A stretch of DNA of 64,000 nt, from the NCBI RefSeq assembly GCF_001625215.2, contig NC_030385.2, positions 9,851,135 through 9,915,134 on the forward strand. Reading direction: 5' to 3'. Source of the DNA: Daucus carota subsp. sativus (Eukaryota > Streptophyta > Magnoliopsida > Apiales > Apiaceae). Shown one piece after another: positions 19,789 to 29,531 of this stretch. Each line of letters starts with the position of its first letter. Position 1 is the stretch's first letter. The notes beneath the pieces are model-generated. The model was not told where the DNA came from, ran no database searches, and saw only the letters and a list, made by a program, of their open reading frames with translations. A program made the translations under genes and the position numbers.

Positions 19789-22700
19789 ATGACAAACACA
19801 ACCGAACAAACCACTGGAAATACCTCCAACCCAAACCCAGGTTTCGACTTTGGCAATAGTCCCGAAGGGCTGTTGCCCACCCCCGAAGAACAACAGCAGA
19901 TGCTGTTGAAATGGCGAGAAGAGCAGGCTGCTAAAGCCCAATCTTCCAAGACCAAAGAGCAAGAAGCCGCCCGACTAGCCAAGAAGAGGGAAGCCGACGA
20001 ACTACGGCTGAAGGCCCTCCAGCTACAAAGGGAAGAGATTGAGCTCCAAGAAAGAGCCCTCCGAGAGGCCTTGGAGGCCGAAGGAGATCGAGCGCCGGAA
20101 GGCGAAGGAAAGAAGAAGAGAAATCGGGAAGACCAAGACGGGTCTTCGGACTCCGAGTCACACTCCCGAGGGCCTCGTCACAGGCATGTCACACCTTCGG
20201 ATACCGAAGGGGAGGAAGGACCCCACGTCAGGGACCGACTTCGCCGAATGGAGAAGGCCATGTTTGGGGACAAGACGTTGACCCATGAGCCAGTAATAGT
20301 CGAGGAGATCGAGCAATATCGGCCGCCCCCGGGTAGACAGTTCCCGAAAATGAATGAATTTAACGGGAAGGGCGACCCGATCGATCACTGCGACAAGTAC
20401 GAGTCCCTGATGACTGGAATGGGGCATTGTGACATCATGCTATGCAAGATGTTCAAGACCTACCTGAAGGGATCTGCTACGATGTGGTACCGATCCCTAC
20501 GACCAAGGTCGGTCAGTTCTTATGACCAGTTGAAACGCAAGTTCTTGAGGCACTACTCCCACTTGTGCCGAAGAGAGAAGGATACCGAAGCCCTTATCCA
20601 TTGCCGACAGAGACCTAATGAGGAGTTGGGCGACTACTTGGCCAGGTTCAAGGAAGAGGCCGGAATGGTCACTAATCTGGATAAGGTGAAGGCTGCAGGA
20701 TTCCTGACGGCTGGACTGGACCCGGTGAAGGGAAAGAAACTCCGATCATCTTTGTACGATATACCCCCCAAGTCACTGAATGACATCTATTTGCGGGGAG
20801 AAAGCATCAGAAGGAAGATGGAGTCCATTGGGGGACACAAGAGCGACCGGAAAGATGATCGGTACAGTTCCCGTTCGGACGGCAGGGGAAAAAGGAATGA
20901 TAGCCACCGAGGCAGGAGAGATGAAAGGGATGAAAAGCTGGATCGGGGGGCCGAACGAAGGAGAGATAGAGACAGCACTGTGTTCACTCCTCTGAATACA
21001 TCTGTCTCCAAGATTCTTAACGAAATTAAAGGAAAACCAGGATTCGTTCGACCGCCGAAGATGAAGATCCCAGATTACAAGAAAAACTCAGACAAGTATT
21101 GCGACTATCATCGGGACAACGGGCATAATACCGATGAATGCTACCACTTGAAAAAGTTAATAGAAAGGATGGTCAAGGCTGGTGATTTGAACCAGTATGT
21201 TAAGGATCTGAGGGATCGGTTGGGTCCCAAAGAAGATAAAGGGAAGGCGCCCGAAGAAGGAGAGAGGTACAGAGGTGAGGTCCGAACGATTTTCGGGGGA
21301 ACAATTCTGGACCGAAGTAGCAAGACAGCTAAGAAGAAGTACGCCCGACAGGTCTACAACCTCTACAGCATCAACTCCACCAAACAGTCGTATCCTATAA
21401 TGTTCTCACAAGAAGATTATGAGGATGTTATGTTGCCGCACGAGGATCCGTTGGTCATTAATCCCGTGATCGGTCAAAATAAGATCTGGAAGGTCCTGGT
21501 TGATGGGGGAAGTTCTGTTAACGTCCTCTACTACAACACCTACCAGAAGATGAACCTCGAAGGCAAGCAGATCGATACCTGCTATGAGGCACCCCTCTAT
21601 GGGTTCGGCAACCAGCCGGTCCCGATCGAAGGTACGATCCACTTGCCCTTGTTGCTCGGTAAATCCCCTTATACTGTGGAAAAACAGGTCAAGTTCTATG
21701 TGGTCCGAGTCGAGAGTCCTTTCAATGCCATCTTGGGGAGACCTGTTCTCACTGCCTTCGAAGCCATTGCCTCTATCCCCCACCTCAAGTTGAAGTTCCC
21801 GACCGAGGAGGGGGTGGGAGAGATGAGAGGTGATCAGAAGGCTGCTAGGATCATTATGCTGGAAGACTTGGAGAAAGATAAGGATCTAGGCGGCGCCGAA
21901 GGAAACAAACGGCGCCGAACCGAAGATGGTCCTGGGGGCAGTGGCCATGCCCTACACATTGAGTTGGAAAAGTTTGGAAATGACCTCTCAAACCCGATAG
22001 CCGAACCAGGCACCGAGACCGAAGAGGTGGAATTATATGCAGGGTGCTCGGGAAAAATGGTTCGGATCGGTAAAGATATGGAACCGGGGCTGAAGGAAAA
22101 GGTGATCGATGTGGTCCGTCGGTACCACGATGTTTTTGCCTGGGGACCCGAAGACATGCCAGGGTTGGATGAGTCGATCGCTCGGCACAGGCTAAATGTT
22201 CATCCACAGGCTGTGCCCGTTAAGCAAAAAAAGAGGAACTTCGCTGTGGAGAGGCAGAAGGTGATTGAGGCCGAAGTGGAGAAGTTACTGGAGGCCAAGT
22301 TCATCGAAGAAATTGAGTATCCCGAGTGGTTGGCAAATGTGGTGGTGGTCAAAAAGTCAAACAACAAGTGGAGAATGTGTGTCGATTATACCGACCTCAA
22401 CAAGAATTGCCCGAAGGATCACTACCCTTTGCCGAACATCGATCAGCTGATAGATGCCACCTCTGGCTATCAAATACTCAGCTTTTTGGATGCATTCTCA
22501 GGGTATCATCAGATCGCCATGGATGCCGAGGATATTCCGAAGACAGCATTCATCACCCCGAAGGGAACCTATGCTTACATCAAGATGCCCTTCGGCCTGA
22601 AAAATGCGGGGGCCACTTTTCAAAGGATGGTGAACAAAGTCTTCGCCGATCAAATAGGCCGAAACATGGAATGTTACGTAGATGATATGATAGTGAAGTC

Positions 22701-25230
22701 CTTATTTCAAGATCACGCCGATGACCTCAAGGAATGCTTCGAGACCCTGAGACGGAACAACATGAAGATCAACCCCGCCAAGTGCACCTTCGGGGTTTGT
22801 AGTGGCAAGTTCCTAGGGTACATGGTCAGCGCAAGGGGGATCGAGGCGAATCCCGAGAAGATAAAGGCAGTGATAGAAATGGAAGCCCCGAAGACCATTC
22901 GGGACATTCAGAAGCTAACGGGGCGACTGGCAGCCCTCCGAAGGTTCATCTCTCGGTCGGCAGAAAAGGCGCTCCCCTTCTTTGAAGTTTTGAAGGGAGC
23001 CAAGAATTTTGAGTGGGGGCCGAACTGCATAAAGGCCTTCGAAGAAATAAAGGAATATCTGGTTAAAGCCCCTCTGCTGCTGAGGCCCGATCCGAAGGAG
23101 ACCCTCCAGTTGTACTTGGCAGTAAGTGACCGAACCCTTGGTGCGGTCTTGGTAAAGGAGCACGAGAAGAACCAACATCCGGTCTTCTATGTGTCTCATA
23201 TGCTGAGGGATGCCGAAACCCGATACCCGAATGCCGAGAAGTTCGCATATGGGCTGGTCATGGCCTCCCGAAAATTGCGACACTATTTTCAAGGGCGAAC
23301 GATACAAGTGGTCACCGACCAACCTCTGAAGAAGATTCTCAGCCGACCGGAGGCTTCGGGCAGAGTCGTCGCCTGGTCTGTAGAATTGGGGGAATACGAC
23401 TTAGAATATGTTCCCCGAACAGCCATTAAAGCCCAAGCCTTGGTTGACTTCATGGTAGAGTGCCGTTTTTCCGGGCCGACGGACTTGGAACCAAAGGAAC
23501 AGCTCATTCGGACTCCTGGTAGGTGGAAGTTGTTTGTGGATGGGTCGGTGGCCGGGTCAAAATGTGGGGCCGGATTGATCCTTTCTAGTCCCGATGGATT
23601 TGAGATTTGTCAAGCCATCCGGTTCACTTTCCCTTTGACCAACAATGAGGCCGAGTACGAAGCCCTCTTGGCAGGAATGGGTCTAGCCAAAAATCTGGAG
23701 GTAAGGCACTTGAGGGCTTTCAGCGACTCCATGCTGGTTGTCAAGCACTTTTCTGGGGAGTATGAACAGAAAGAGCCCCGAACGAAGGCTTACGCCGCTA
23801 AAGTACGCGAACAAACTCAGTTTTTCGAAACATTTGAATTGAGCGCCATCGGTCGGGAAGACAATGGCCGCGCCGATGCTCTCTCTCGATTAGCCTCGGC
23901 CGAAACACAGAATTTGACGGGGTCCATCTACTTGACGGAGGTAAAAATGCCTTCGGTCGACAAGAAAGCTTGCCTGGAAATTCATCAAGGCATAAATTGG
24001 ATGACCCCCATCAGAGCATACTTGGAAAAAGGGTTCTTGCCCTTAGGGAAGAAGGAAGCCCAAAAGATAAAGTACCGAGCAGCTAGCTACACACTGATCG
24101 GGGGCCGACTCTTTAGGCGATCAGTCTCTCAGCCGCTGCTCCGATGCTTAGATCCAGAGGAACAACTTCTAGCCCTGGAGACAGTTCATGAAGGCATCTG
24201 CGGCGAGCACCTGGCCGGCCGATCCCTAGCCCTAAAGATACTTCGACAGGGATTCTTTTGGCCGACCATCAGAGAAGATGCAGCCAACTATTCAAAGAAA
24301 TGCCGACAGTGTCAAATCCACAGCAATGTTCCGAAGCAGCCCCCGGAAGAAATGACTTCGGTCCTCAGCCCAATCCCTTTTTCCATGTGGGCCATCGACA
24401 TAGTTGGAATCCTACCGACCAGCACTCGGCAAGCCAAATATTGCATAGTAGCCATTGACTACATGACAAAGTGGGTCGAAGCCCGACCGCTCTCAGCCAT
24501 CACCGAACAGGCCGCCAAGAAATTCTTCCTGGAGCAAATAATTGTGAGGTTCGGCATACCGATGGTGTGTGTATCCGATAATGGCACTCAGTTTGTGGGG
24601 AGGAAGTTCAAAGAATTCTTGGCCAGCTTCGGCATTCAACAAAGGTTCAGCTCGGTCGGTCATCCCCAAGGAAACGGGGCGATCGAGGCAGCTAACAAGA
24701 TTATCTTTCACGGAATCAAGAAGCGCCTTGGAGAAGCTAAGGGACTATGGGCCGAAGAACTCCCTTGGATCCTGTGGGCATACCGAACCACTCCTCGCTC
24801 TTCGACAGGAGAAACGCCATTTCGCTTAGCTTATGGGACCGACTCACTTGTTCCAGTTGAGGTTGGCCTAGAATCTTACCGAACCCAGGTCTTCGATCCC
24901 GACACCAATGAATATGGCCTCCGAGGCAACCTGGATCTCCTAGAGGAGGAAAGAGAGGCCGCCCATCAGAGGAACGTCCGATACCAACAGCAAGCATCTC
25001 AGTATTATGATTCGGGCATCCGAAAGCGCTCCTTTAGAGTTGGGGACATGGTTCTCCGGGATCTGGCAACTTCTATGCCAACAAAGCAAGGCAAGCTTAT
25101 GCCCAACTGGGAAGGACCTTACACTGTTGTCGAGATCGTTCGGCCAGGAACCTACAAACTAGCAGCTTTGGATGGAAACCCTATTAAGAATACTTGGCAC
25201 GCTTCCCAGCTCCGGAAATATTATCAGTAA
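19789..25230 (+). CDS. gag-pol polyprotein of the Tat-type gypsy element
   Basis: 1813-aa uninterrupted polyprotein. Gag (about 170-290) is preceded by a charged coiled-coil (40-120) and followed by a zinc knuckle at 438-451 with C-x2-H-x4-H-x4-C spacing. Protease has its catalytic motif at D572-G-G-S. Reverse transcriptase (about 810-1000) has YVDD at 963-966. A gypsy-type RNase H starts about 1107, and a second, archaeal-type RNase H about 1246 (LFVDGS, NNEAEYEALLAG). Integrase has its HHCC zinc finger from about 1467 and a catalytic triad D1537, D1597, E1633 (35-residue D-E spacing). All catalytic residues are present, with no stop or frameshift between gag and pol. The start is the first Met after the PBS. 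Confidence 0.95.
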   Translation: MTNTTEQTTGNTSNPNPGFDFGNSPEGLLPTPEEQQQMLLKWREEQAAKAQSSKTKEQEAARLAKKREADELRLKALQLQREEIELQERALREALEAEGDRAPEGEGKKKRNREDQDGSSDSESHSRGPRHRHVTPSDTEGEEGPHVRDRLRRMEKAMFGDKTLTHEPVIVEEIEQYRPPPGRQFPKMNEFNGKGDPIDHCDKYESLMTGMGHCDIMLCKMFKTYLKGSATMWYRSLRPRSVSSYDQLKRKFLRHYSHLCRREKDTEALIHCRQRPNEELGDYLARFKEEAGMVTNLDKVKAAGFLTAGLDPVKGKKLRSSLYDIPPKSLNDIYLRGESIRRKMESIGGHKSDRKDDRYSSRSDGRGKRNDSHRGRRDERDEKLDRGAERRRDRDSTVFTPLNTSVSKILNEIKGKPGFVRPPKMKIPDYKKNSDKYCDYHRDNGHNTDECYHLKKLIERMVKAGDLNQYVKDLRDRLGPKEDKGKAPEEGERYRGEVRTIFGGTILDRSSKTAKKKYARQVYNLYSINSTKQSYPIMFSQEDYEDVMLPHEDPLVINPVIGQNKIWKVLVDGGSSVNVLYYNTYQKMNLEGKQIDTCYEAPLYGFGNQPVPIEGTIHLPLLLGKSPYTVEKQVKFYVVRVESPFNAILGRPVLTAFEAIASIPHLKLKFPTEEGVGEMRGDQKAARIIMLEDLEKDKDLGGAEGNKRRRTEDGPGGSGHALHIELEKFGNDLSNPIAEPGTETEEVELYAGCSGKMVRIGKDMEPGLKEKVIDVVRRYHDVFAWGPEDMPGLDESIARHRLNVHPQAVPVKQKKRNFAVERQKVIEAEVEKLLEAKFIEEIEYPEWLANVVVVKKSNNKWRMCVDYTDLNKNCPKDHYPLPNIDQLIDATSGYQILSFLDAFSGYHQIAMDAEDIPKTAFITPKGTYAYIKMPFGLKNAGATFQRMVNKVFADQIGRNMECYVDDMIVKSLFQDHADDLKECFETLRRNNMKINPAKCTFGVCSGKFLGYMVSARGIEANPEKIKAVIEMEAPKTIRDIQKLTGRLAALRRFISRSAEKALPFFEVLKGAKNFEWGPNCIKAFEEIKEYLVKAPLLLRPDPKETLQLYLAVSDRTLGAVLVKEHEKNQHPVFYVSHMLRDAETRYPNAEKFAYGLVMASRKLRHYFQGRTIQVVTDQPLKKILSRPEASGRVVAWSVELGEYDLEYVPRTAIKAQALVDFMVECRFSGPTDLEPKEQLIRTPGRWKLFVDGSVAGSKCGAGLILSSPDGFEICQAIRFTFPLTNNEAEYEALLAGMGLAKNLEVRHLRAFSDSMLVVKHFSGEYEQKEPRTKAYAAKVREQTQFFETFELSAIGREDNGRADALSRLASAETQNLTGSIYLTEVKMPSVDKKACLEIHQGINWMTPIRAYLEKGFLPLGKKEAQKIKYRAASYTLIGGRLFRRSVSQPLLRCLDPEEQLLALETVHEGICGEHLAGRSLALKILRQGFFWPTIREDAANYSKKCRQCQIHSNVPKQPPEEMTSVLSPIPFSMWAIDIVGILPTSTRQAKYCIVAIDYMTKWVEARPLSAITEQAAKKFFLEQIIVRFGIPMVCVSDNGTQFVGRKFKEFLASFGIQQRFSSVGHPQGNGAIEAANKIIFHGIKKRLGEAKGLWAEELPWILWAYRTTPRSSTGETPFRLAYGTDSLVPVEVGLESYRTQVFDPDTNEYGLRGNLDLLEEEREAAHQRNVRYQQQASQYYDSGIRKRSFRVGDMVLRDLATSMPTKQGKLMPNWEGPYTVVEIVRPGTYKLAALDGNPIKNTWHASQLRKYYQ

Positions 25231-25964
25231 GGCTTCCCGTCCGAACATTTTACTTTCGGCACTTCCTTACAATTATGTAATTATTTCCCTTACAATGAAT
25301 AAAAGCTCCTACTTCAAATTTTTTGAGTAGATTCAACTTTTTTAACACTCCGACCAATCCCGTAATTCGGGGCAACCTGATCAAAATTACGGGACCGAAG
25401 GAGCTGGCCATAATTAACCTAAAATTTTTGCACGATTGTTTCTATCTCTAAATGGGGCCGATCGAATTCCTAACTTAAAGATAGTAACAGTCTCCAAATA
25501 TTGGGGGAATCCAGAGGCATTGTGCTGAAGCCGATTTCTAGGCTAAAGATATACAACTTGAAAATTATGATAACATGTATCGAGACTCTTCGGTCGGAGA
25601 CATACATAACACTAACCTGGAATTTAAAATAAACATGTATCGAGACTCTTCGGTCGAAGACATACATAAAATCTAAGACATGCAAAAAATTCACTACATT
25701 TGTGTTGAGACCGATCGCTCGGCCTACGAAATACAACACTTTGGACATGTGTGGAGACGATTTAAGTCAAAGACATACATCGGCATTATCTAAGCATTAT
25801 CGAAGACATACATCGGAAAAAAAACATGTATGGAGATAAACCAAGTATTGAAAGCAAGCCCGAAGGCAAAATTAATTAAAAGCCCGAAGGCGAAATATTT
25901 GTACAAGCCCGAAGGCAGAACGTTTTTACAAATAAAAGCCCGAAGGCAAGCAAACTACCGAAAA
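25231..25964 (+). other. spacer after pol with short direct repeats
   Basis: Contains two copies of CATGTATCGAGACTCTTCGG followed by TCG(G/A)AGACATACATAA (about 25574 and 25634) and four AAGCCCGAAGGC units between about 25856 and 25950. This is the 3' end region of both the sense gag-pol RNA and the convergent antisense gene. No ORF of its own. Confidence 0.75.
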
Positions 25965-27742
25965 CTACTCCGAGTAATCGGTCTCGGGATCAGAAGAAAC
26001 GACCAGAGGCTCGTCCGGATCATCACGGCCGACCGGATCCGAAGCACCTTCATCCAGAAGAAGCTTATGATCCAGGCCTTCCTTATGAGCCCGACGAACC
26101 GCCTCGTCGTACCCGATATCGAGGAACCGATCCTCTGTCTTCTCCAGGAGCTTCTTGGCCTTCTTCTCCTTCTTCCGGGCAGCTTTCAACGCCAAATTGC
26201 GGCGCTGAACCCTCCTGGTCAGGGTGTCGACCTGACCCTTCAGACGGCCTTCGGACTCCCGAACGTCCTTCAGATCCTGGTGGGCGGCGTCCAGCTCCGT
26301 CTTCAGGGCCGCCAGGGTATCTTCAGCAAGATTGGCCCTGATAGTAAGGGCGTTGACCCCGGCCATCTGCTTCTGCATATCCTGGACCTTATCGGTCACC
26401 GCCGCTGCCCATGGAGAAGCCTGCACAAAAAATAGACAAGTTAAAAAGGATATACTGGATCCATAAAATGAAAGGGATTGAAGGATGAGGACACTTACCA
26501 GAGATAAGAAGCACATCAACTGCTCGCACGCTTGCAGAGCCGTCGCCGACTCGTAAGTTCCTCGGTCGGCCGGCAAGATCTGCGATCGGCAGAAATCGCC
26601 TGCGACATCCTTAATCCGGTCAGGAGCAAGGATCGCAATTGAGTCGGTCGACAGAACCGACCACTCCGGGGCATAAGGCCGGACTTCAGACGAGCCGTCC
26701 GGCCTGTTCCTCTTCCTGGGAACATCCACAGCCGAAACCTCCACAACCTCGGAAGTTTTCTCGGCTGGCCCATCAACACGACCGACCTCGGGAGTCTTCT
26801 CCTTGGAAGCATCGGCCTGAACTATGGCCCCGACGGTCGTCTCACCGCGAGCCTTTGCTTCGGCCTCCTTCCTGGCCGCCATCGCCTTCGCGGTTTTCCG
26901 CTTCAGGGCCTCAGTTCGGGAAGACACTGCACAAGAAAACAAGTGTTAAAACGGCACAAAATATTAAGCAAAGTAATCGGCTATTAAAGGAGAAGCATTG
27001 AAGCAAAAGAAAGAATACCGTCACTACCCCAAAGAGTGAAAAGCCACTCCTTCTCCCGACTCATCGACAACAAAATCCGGTTCGGTTCCTGGACTTTGCT
27101 CAGCTTTTCAAAGTCCTCCAGATCCTTGCCGACAAGGACGGGAGTAGTGATGATCGAGGGGTCAACCTCTCTCCACGTCGAGAACTTGTGGATCGAATGA
27201 CCCCCCAAGAAGAACCAGCGCTCGTGGGTCCCCTTGTTGCTTGAGTTGGTCTCACACCAATTCGGCCGGCCAGTCTTACGGCCGATGGTATAGAAACCAT
27301 TACTCTTGGCATTCTTCTTGAAATCATGATGATTCCAGAAAAGAGCCGGCCGAGGGGACACGCCAGCCATCAGACACCGATGCTGGAAGACGTTTATGTA
27401 CGTGAACCCATTCGGGTCCAACTGACCCAGGGCGATCCCCGTTTGCTTTAGTAGCTTCTTCAGCAAGGGGAGCATCGGAAGCCGAAAGCCACACTTAAAG
27501 GCATTTTCGGAGATGCCCACACACCTATGGCCTTCCTCCGACTCGGGAGTATGATAGATACAGTCGTTTGCGACAGCCGGGTAGATATCCCACGATCGGT
27601 GAATTTGATATTTCAGCCGAAAAGACTTCAAGTCGGCCTCGGTCAGCAACGAGGGAAAATTGGCCATAGGAAACTTCAGTGCATCACTGAAATGATCCGC
27701 AGCCGAATAAGATGTCCCGACTATATCATCCGACCGATCCAT
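25965..27742 (-). CDS. antisense additional ORF of the Tat element (putative gypsy-type transposon protein)
   Basis: Spliced minus-strand gene: coding exons 27742-27019, 26926-26499 and 26420-25965 join in frame to a 535-aa protein. Donors are G|GTATTC, CTG|GTAAGT; acceptors GTGCAG and TTTGTGCAG. The first exon carries a conserved-looking domain (HRCLMAGVSPRPALFWNHHD, KTGRPNWCETNSSNKG, WREVD) of the kind annotated as putative gypsy-type transposon protein in Tat elements. The middle is Lys/Ala-rich. The last exon is a coiled coil (about 380-500) ending in an acidic tail. The ATG at 27742 follows a clear acceptor, TTTGCAG, of a 5' UTR intron (28145-27747). Function unknown. Confidence 0.75.
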
Positions 27743-28311
27743 TTGCCTGCAAACGAGAGAAGGCAAACATAAGCCATGTACTCGGAAAGAAAGAAAAAGA
27801 AGAGAAAGAAACAAGCCCGAGTACAGAGGGCCGAATCGGGTCGGGCCGACGGGACTTAACAAGACCTAACCCTAAAACTAGCCCCCTCACCGCAACAGCA
27901 AAAGGAGTAAAAATCACGGCAAGTCCCCGAGTCTAAAACTCGAGAACCGCCGGAAAACCCCAACTGCAATCCTAATCTACGATAACTCAACAATACGGCA
28001 TTGACATTACAAAGGCAAAAAACCAACCAAGCCAGCGAGATACCCCCGCCGGAGTTTACTACACAAACAAGTTCCTAAAATCTAAAGCAAGCCATGGAAA
28101 CGGAGTAAAGTATGAAATGCTTACAAAGAAGAGAGAACAACTTACTTGTCGTAGAAGAGATGCGGAGAAAACAAGTAGAAGGAGCCGGAAAAAGAACCAC
28201 CGCCGGTTAACAACTAGCGCCTGAGAGCAAAAAGCTTGAAGAGAATGGAGAGTTGAGAAGAAAACAAGAGGGTATTGGAAATATGAAAAGAAACGGGTGG
28301 TAATGATTTGT

Positions 28312-28319
28312 ATTTATAA
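28312..28319 (-). promoter_or_regulatory. TATA box of the antisense gene
   Basis: The minus strand reads TTTATAAATA. About 170 bp downstream on that strand is a perfect donor ACAA|GTAAGT (28146/28145), then the 5' UTR intron acceptor and the ATG at 27742. The element therefore carries a second, opposite promoter just inside its 3' LTR. Confidence 0.6.
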
Positions 28320-28545
28320 ACGAATTGTGAAAAGGCGCGCCCTATTAATGGCACCCTTTGGAATGCACGGCCCAGATTCAGCGCGTATCTCGAGGCCACG
28401 CCATCCGGCGCCCAAACGACACCACGCGTCCATCGGACCAAGCATTTTGAAATCAGACCGAAACAACTGCTCAGCTCCCACTACAGCCTCACCCTGTCGG
28501 TCGGTCAAAGACAATTTAGGCTTCGGCCGCGTTTGAAACCCGACC

Positions 28546-28559
28546 GAAGCCTGGGGACA
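28546..28559 (+). other. polypurine tract
   Basis: GAAGCCTGGGGACA lies immediately upstream of the 3' LTR, at the plus-strand priming position. Similar tracts are usual in Tat elements. Confidence 0.6.
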
Positions 28560-28940
28560 TGTTGGGTTATAAGCCTTTCGGCCCAATCCATTACGGCCCA
28601 AAGCAGGTCCAGCCCACCGTTTGAACTTAAACGTTACTATGGCAACGGTCGAGGCGAGAGAATCCCGCCTCCTTTACTCATCATAACTTCCCTCCCGCAT
28701 CGGGCGGGAACGTTACATAGCAGGGCTCCTCCTCCTCCTATAAAAAGTGGGTAAATCAGTGGTAAAAGACATTCACAACTTTATACATTCTTACATACTC
28801 GCTTGCAGTTCTCTAAACCCTTCCTAGAGCCACTAACTTATTCTCACACCGGAGGTGAATCGGGGGGACAAACCCTCGCATTCTTCTCTGTTTCAGGTCA
28901 TACTTCGGCTTTGGTATCCGGCAGAACTTTGGCTCTAACA
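28560..28940 (+). repeat. 3' LTR
   Basis: 381 bp, same sequence as 19358-19738 by eye, followed by the target duplication GTACC. Confidence 0.95.
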
Positions 28941-29531
28941 GTACCATCGATAAATCGTGTTGAAATGCTTATGTACGATCATAGCGAATGCTTTTAACTC
29001 GTGCCACTTTCTTAAATTTGCAGGAAGGACTCAGCAAAGTAAATCAGATTCCACTTAACATAGTTTTTTCCATGAAAGAAACAATAGGAAACTGATAAGA
29101 GGCATGGTCGACCAAAACTTTTAATGTGTATAGTGCCGACAGATAGTACAGGTAGAAGATCTAGCCAACATAAATTAGCAAGAAAAATTACTCTTCTTGG
29201 TCATAGTAACGAATCCAAATCAAAGAGCATAGAAAATTTTATCAATCCTGCCACAATGATAAACGGAAACCAACATTCATCAAATATAACTGGATTCTCA
29301 AGTGCTCAAATTTTAATAAACCAAAACTCTGGAAATTGACATCTCATCAACTTTCTAGTTTTAAAAAGCAGAAGCTATTTGATCATCCTGACTACGGCTA
29401 CTTAGGCTAGTTAAAGTTTGACAATGAAGATACCTAGCACAAGCAATGGGAGAATTGAACACTATTGTTTCCCATCTCAAGTATCAGCACATGTCAGTAT
29501 TAAGCCCTTTTCATTTGCCCAGTTAAAATAT
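28941..29531. other. 3' flank of the kinesin-14-like gene
   Basis: Host sequence between the retrotransposon and the kinesin-like stop codon, presumed 3' UTR and spacer. No independent gene. Confidence 0.5.

Larger units (their letters stand above)
19358..28940 (+). mobile_element. complete Ty3/gypsy LTR retrotransposon, Tat-type
   Basis: 9583-bp element flanked by the 5-bp duplication GTACC (19353-19357 and 28941-28945). Two 381-bp LTRs start TGTTGGG and end TAACA, and I find no difference between them by eye. Order: LTR, PBS, gag-PR-RT-RH-archaeal-type RH-IN in one ORF, a long spacer with a spliced antisense ORF, PPT, LTR. The second RNase H and the antisense ORF after integrase are characteristic of Tat-lineage elements. 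The higher GC content and intact ORFs contrast with the AT-rich host DNA. It appears recently inserted and potentially autonomous. Confidence 0.95.

Noticed and set aside
20158-24997. Several minus-strand ORFs inside gag-pol
   Set aside because: Antisense shadows of the polyprotein. Only the downstream antisense gene at 25965-27742 has splice sites, a promoter and domain-like sequence.
26984-27862. Extended frame of the antisense gene starting upstream of 27742
   Set aside because: The extra residues lie within the 5' UTR intron, upstream of a good acceptor and without an ATG.
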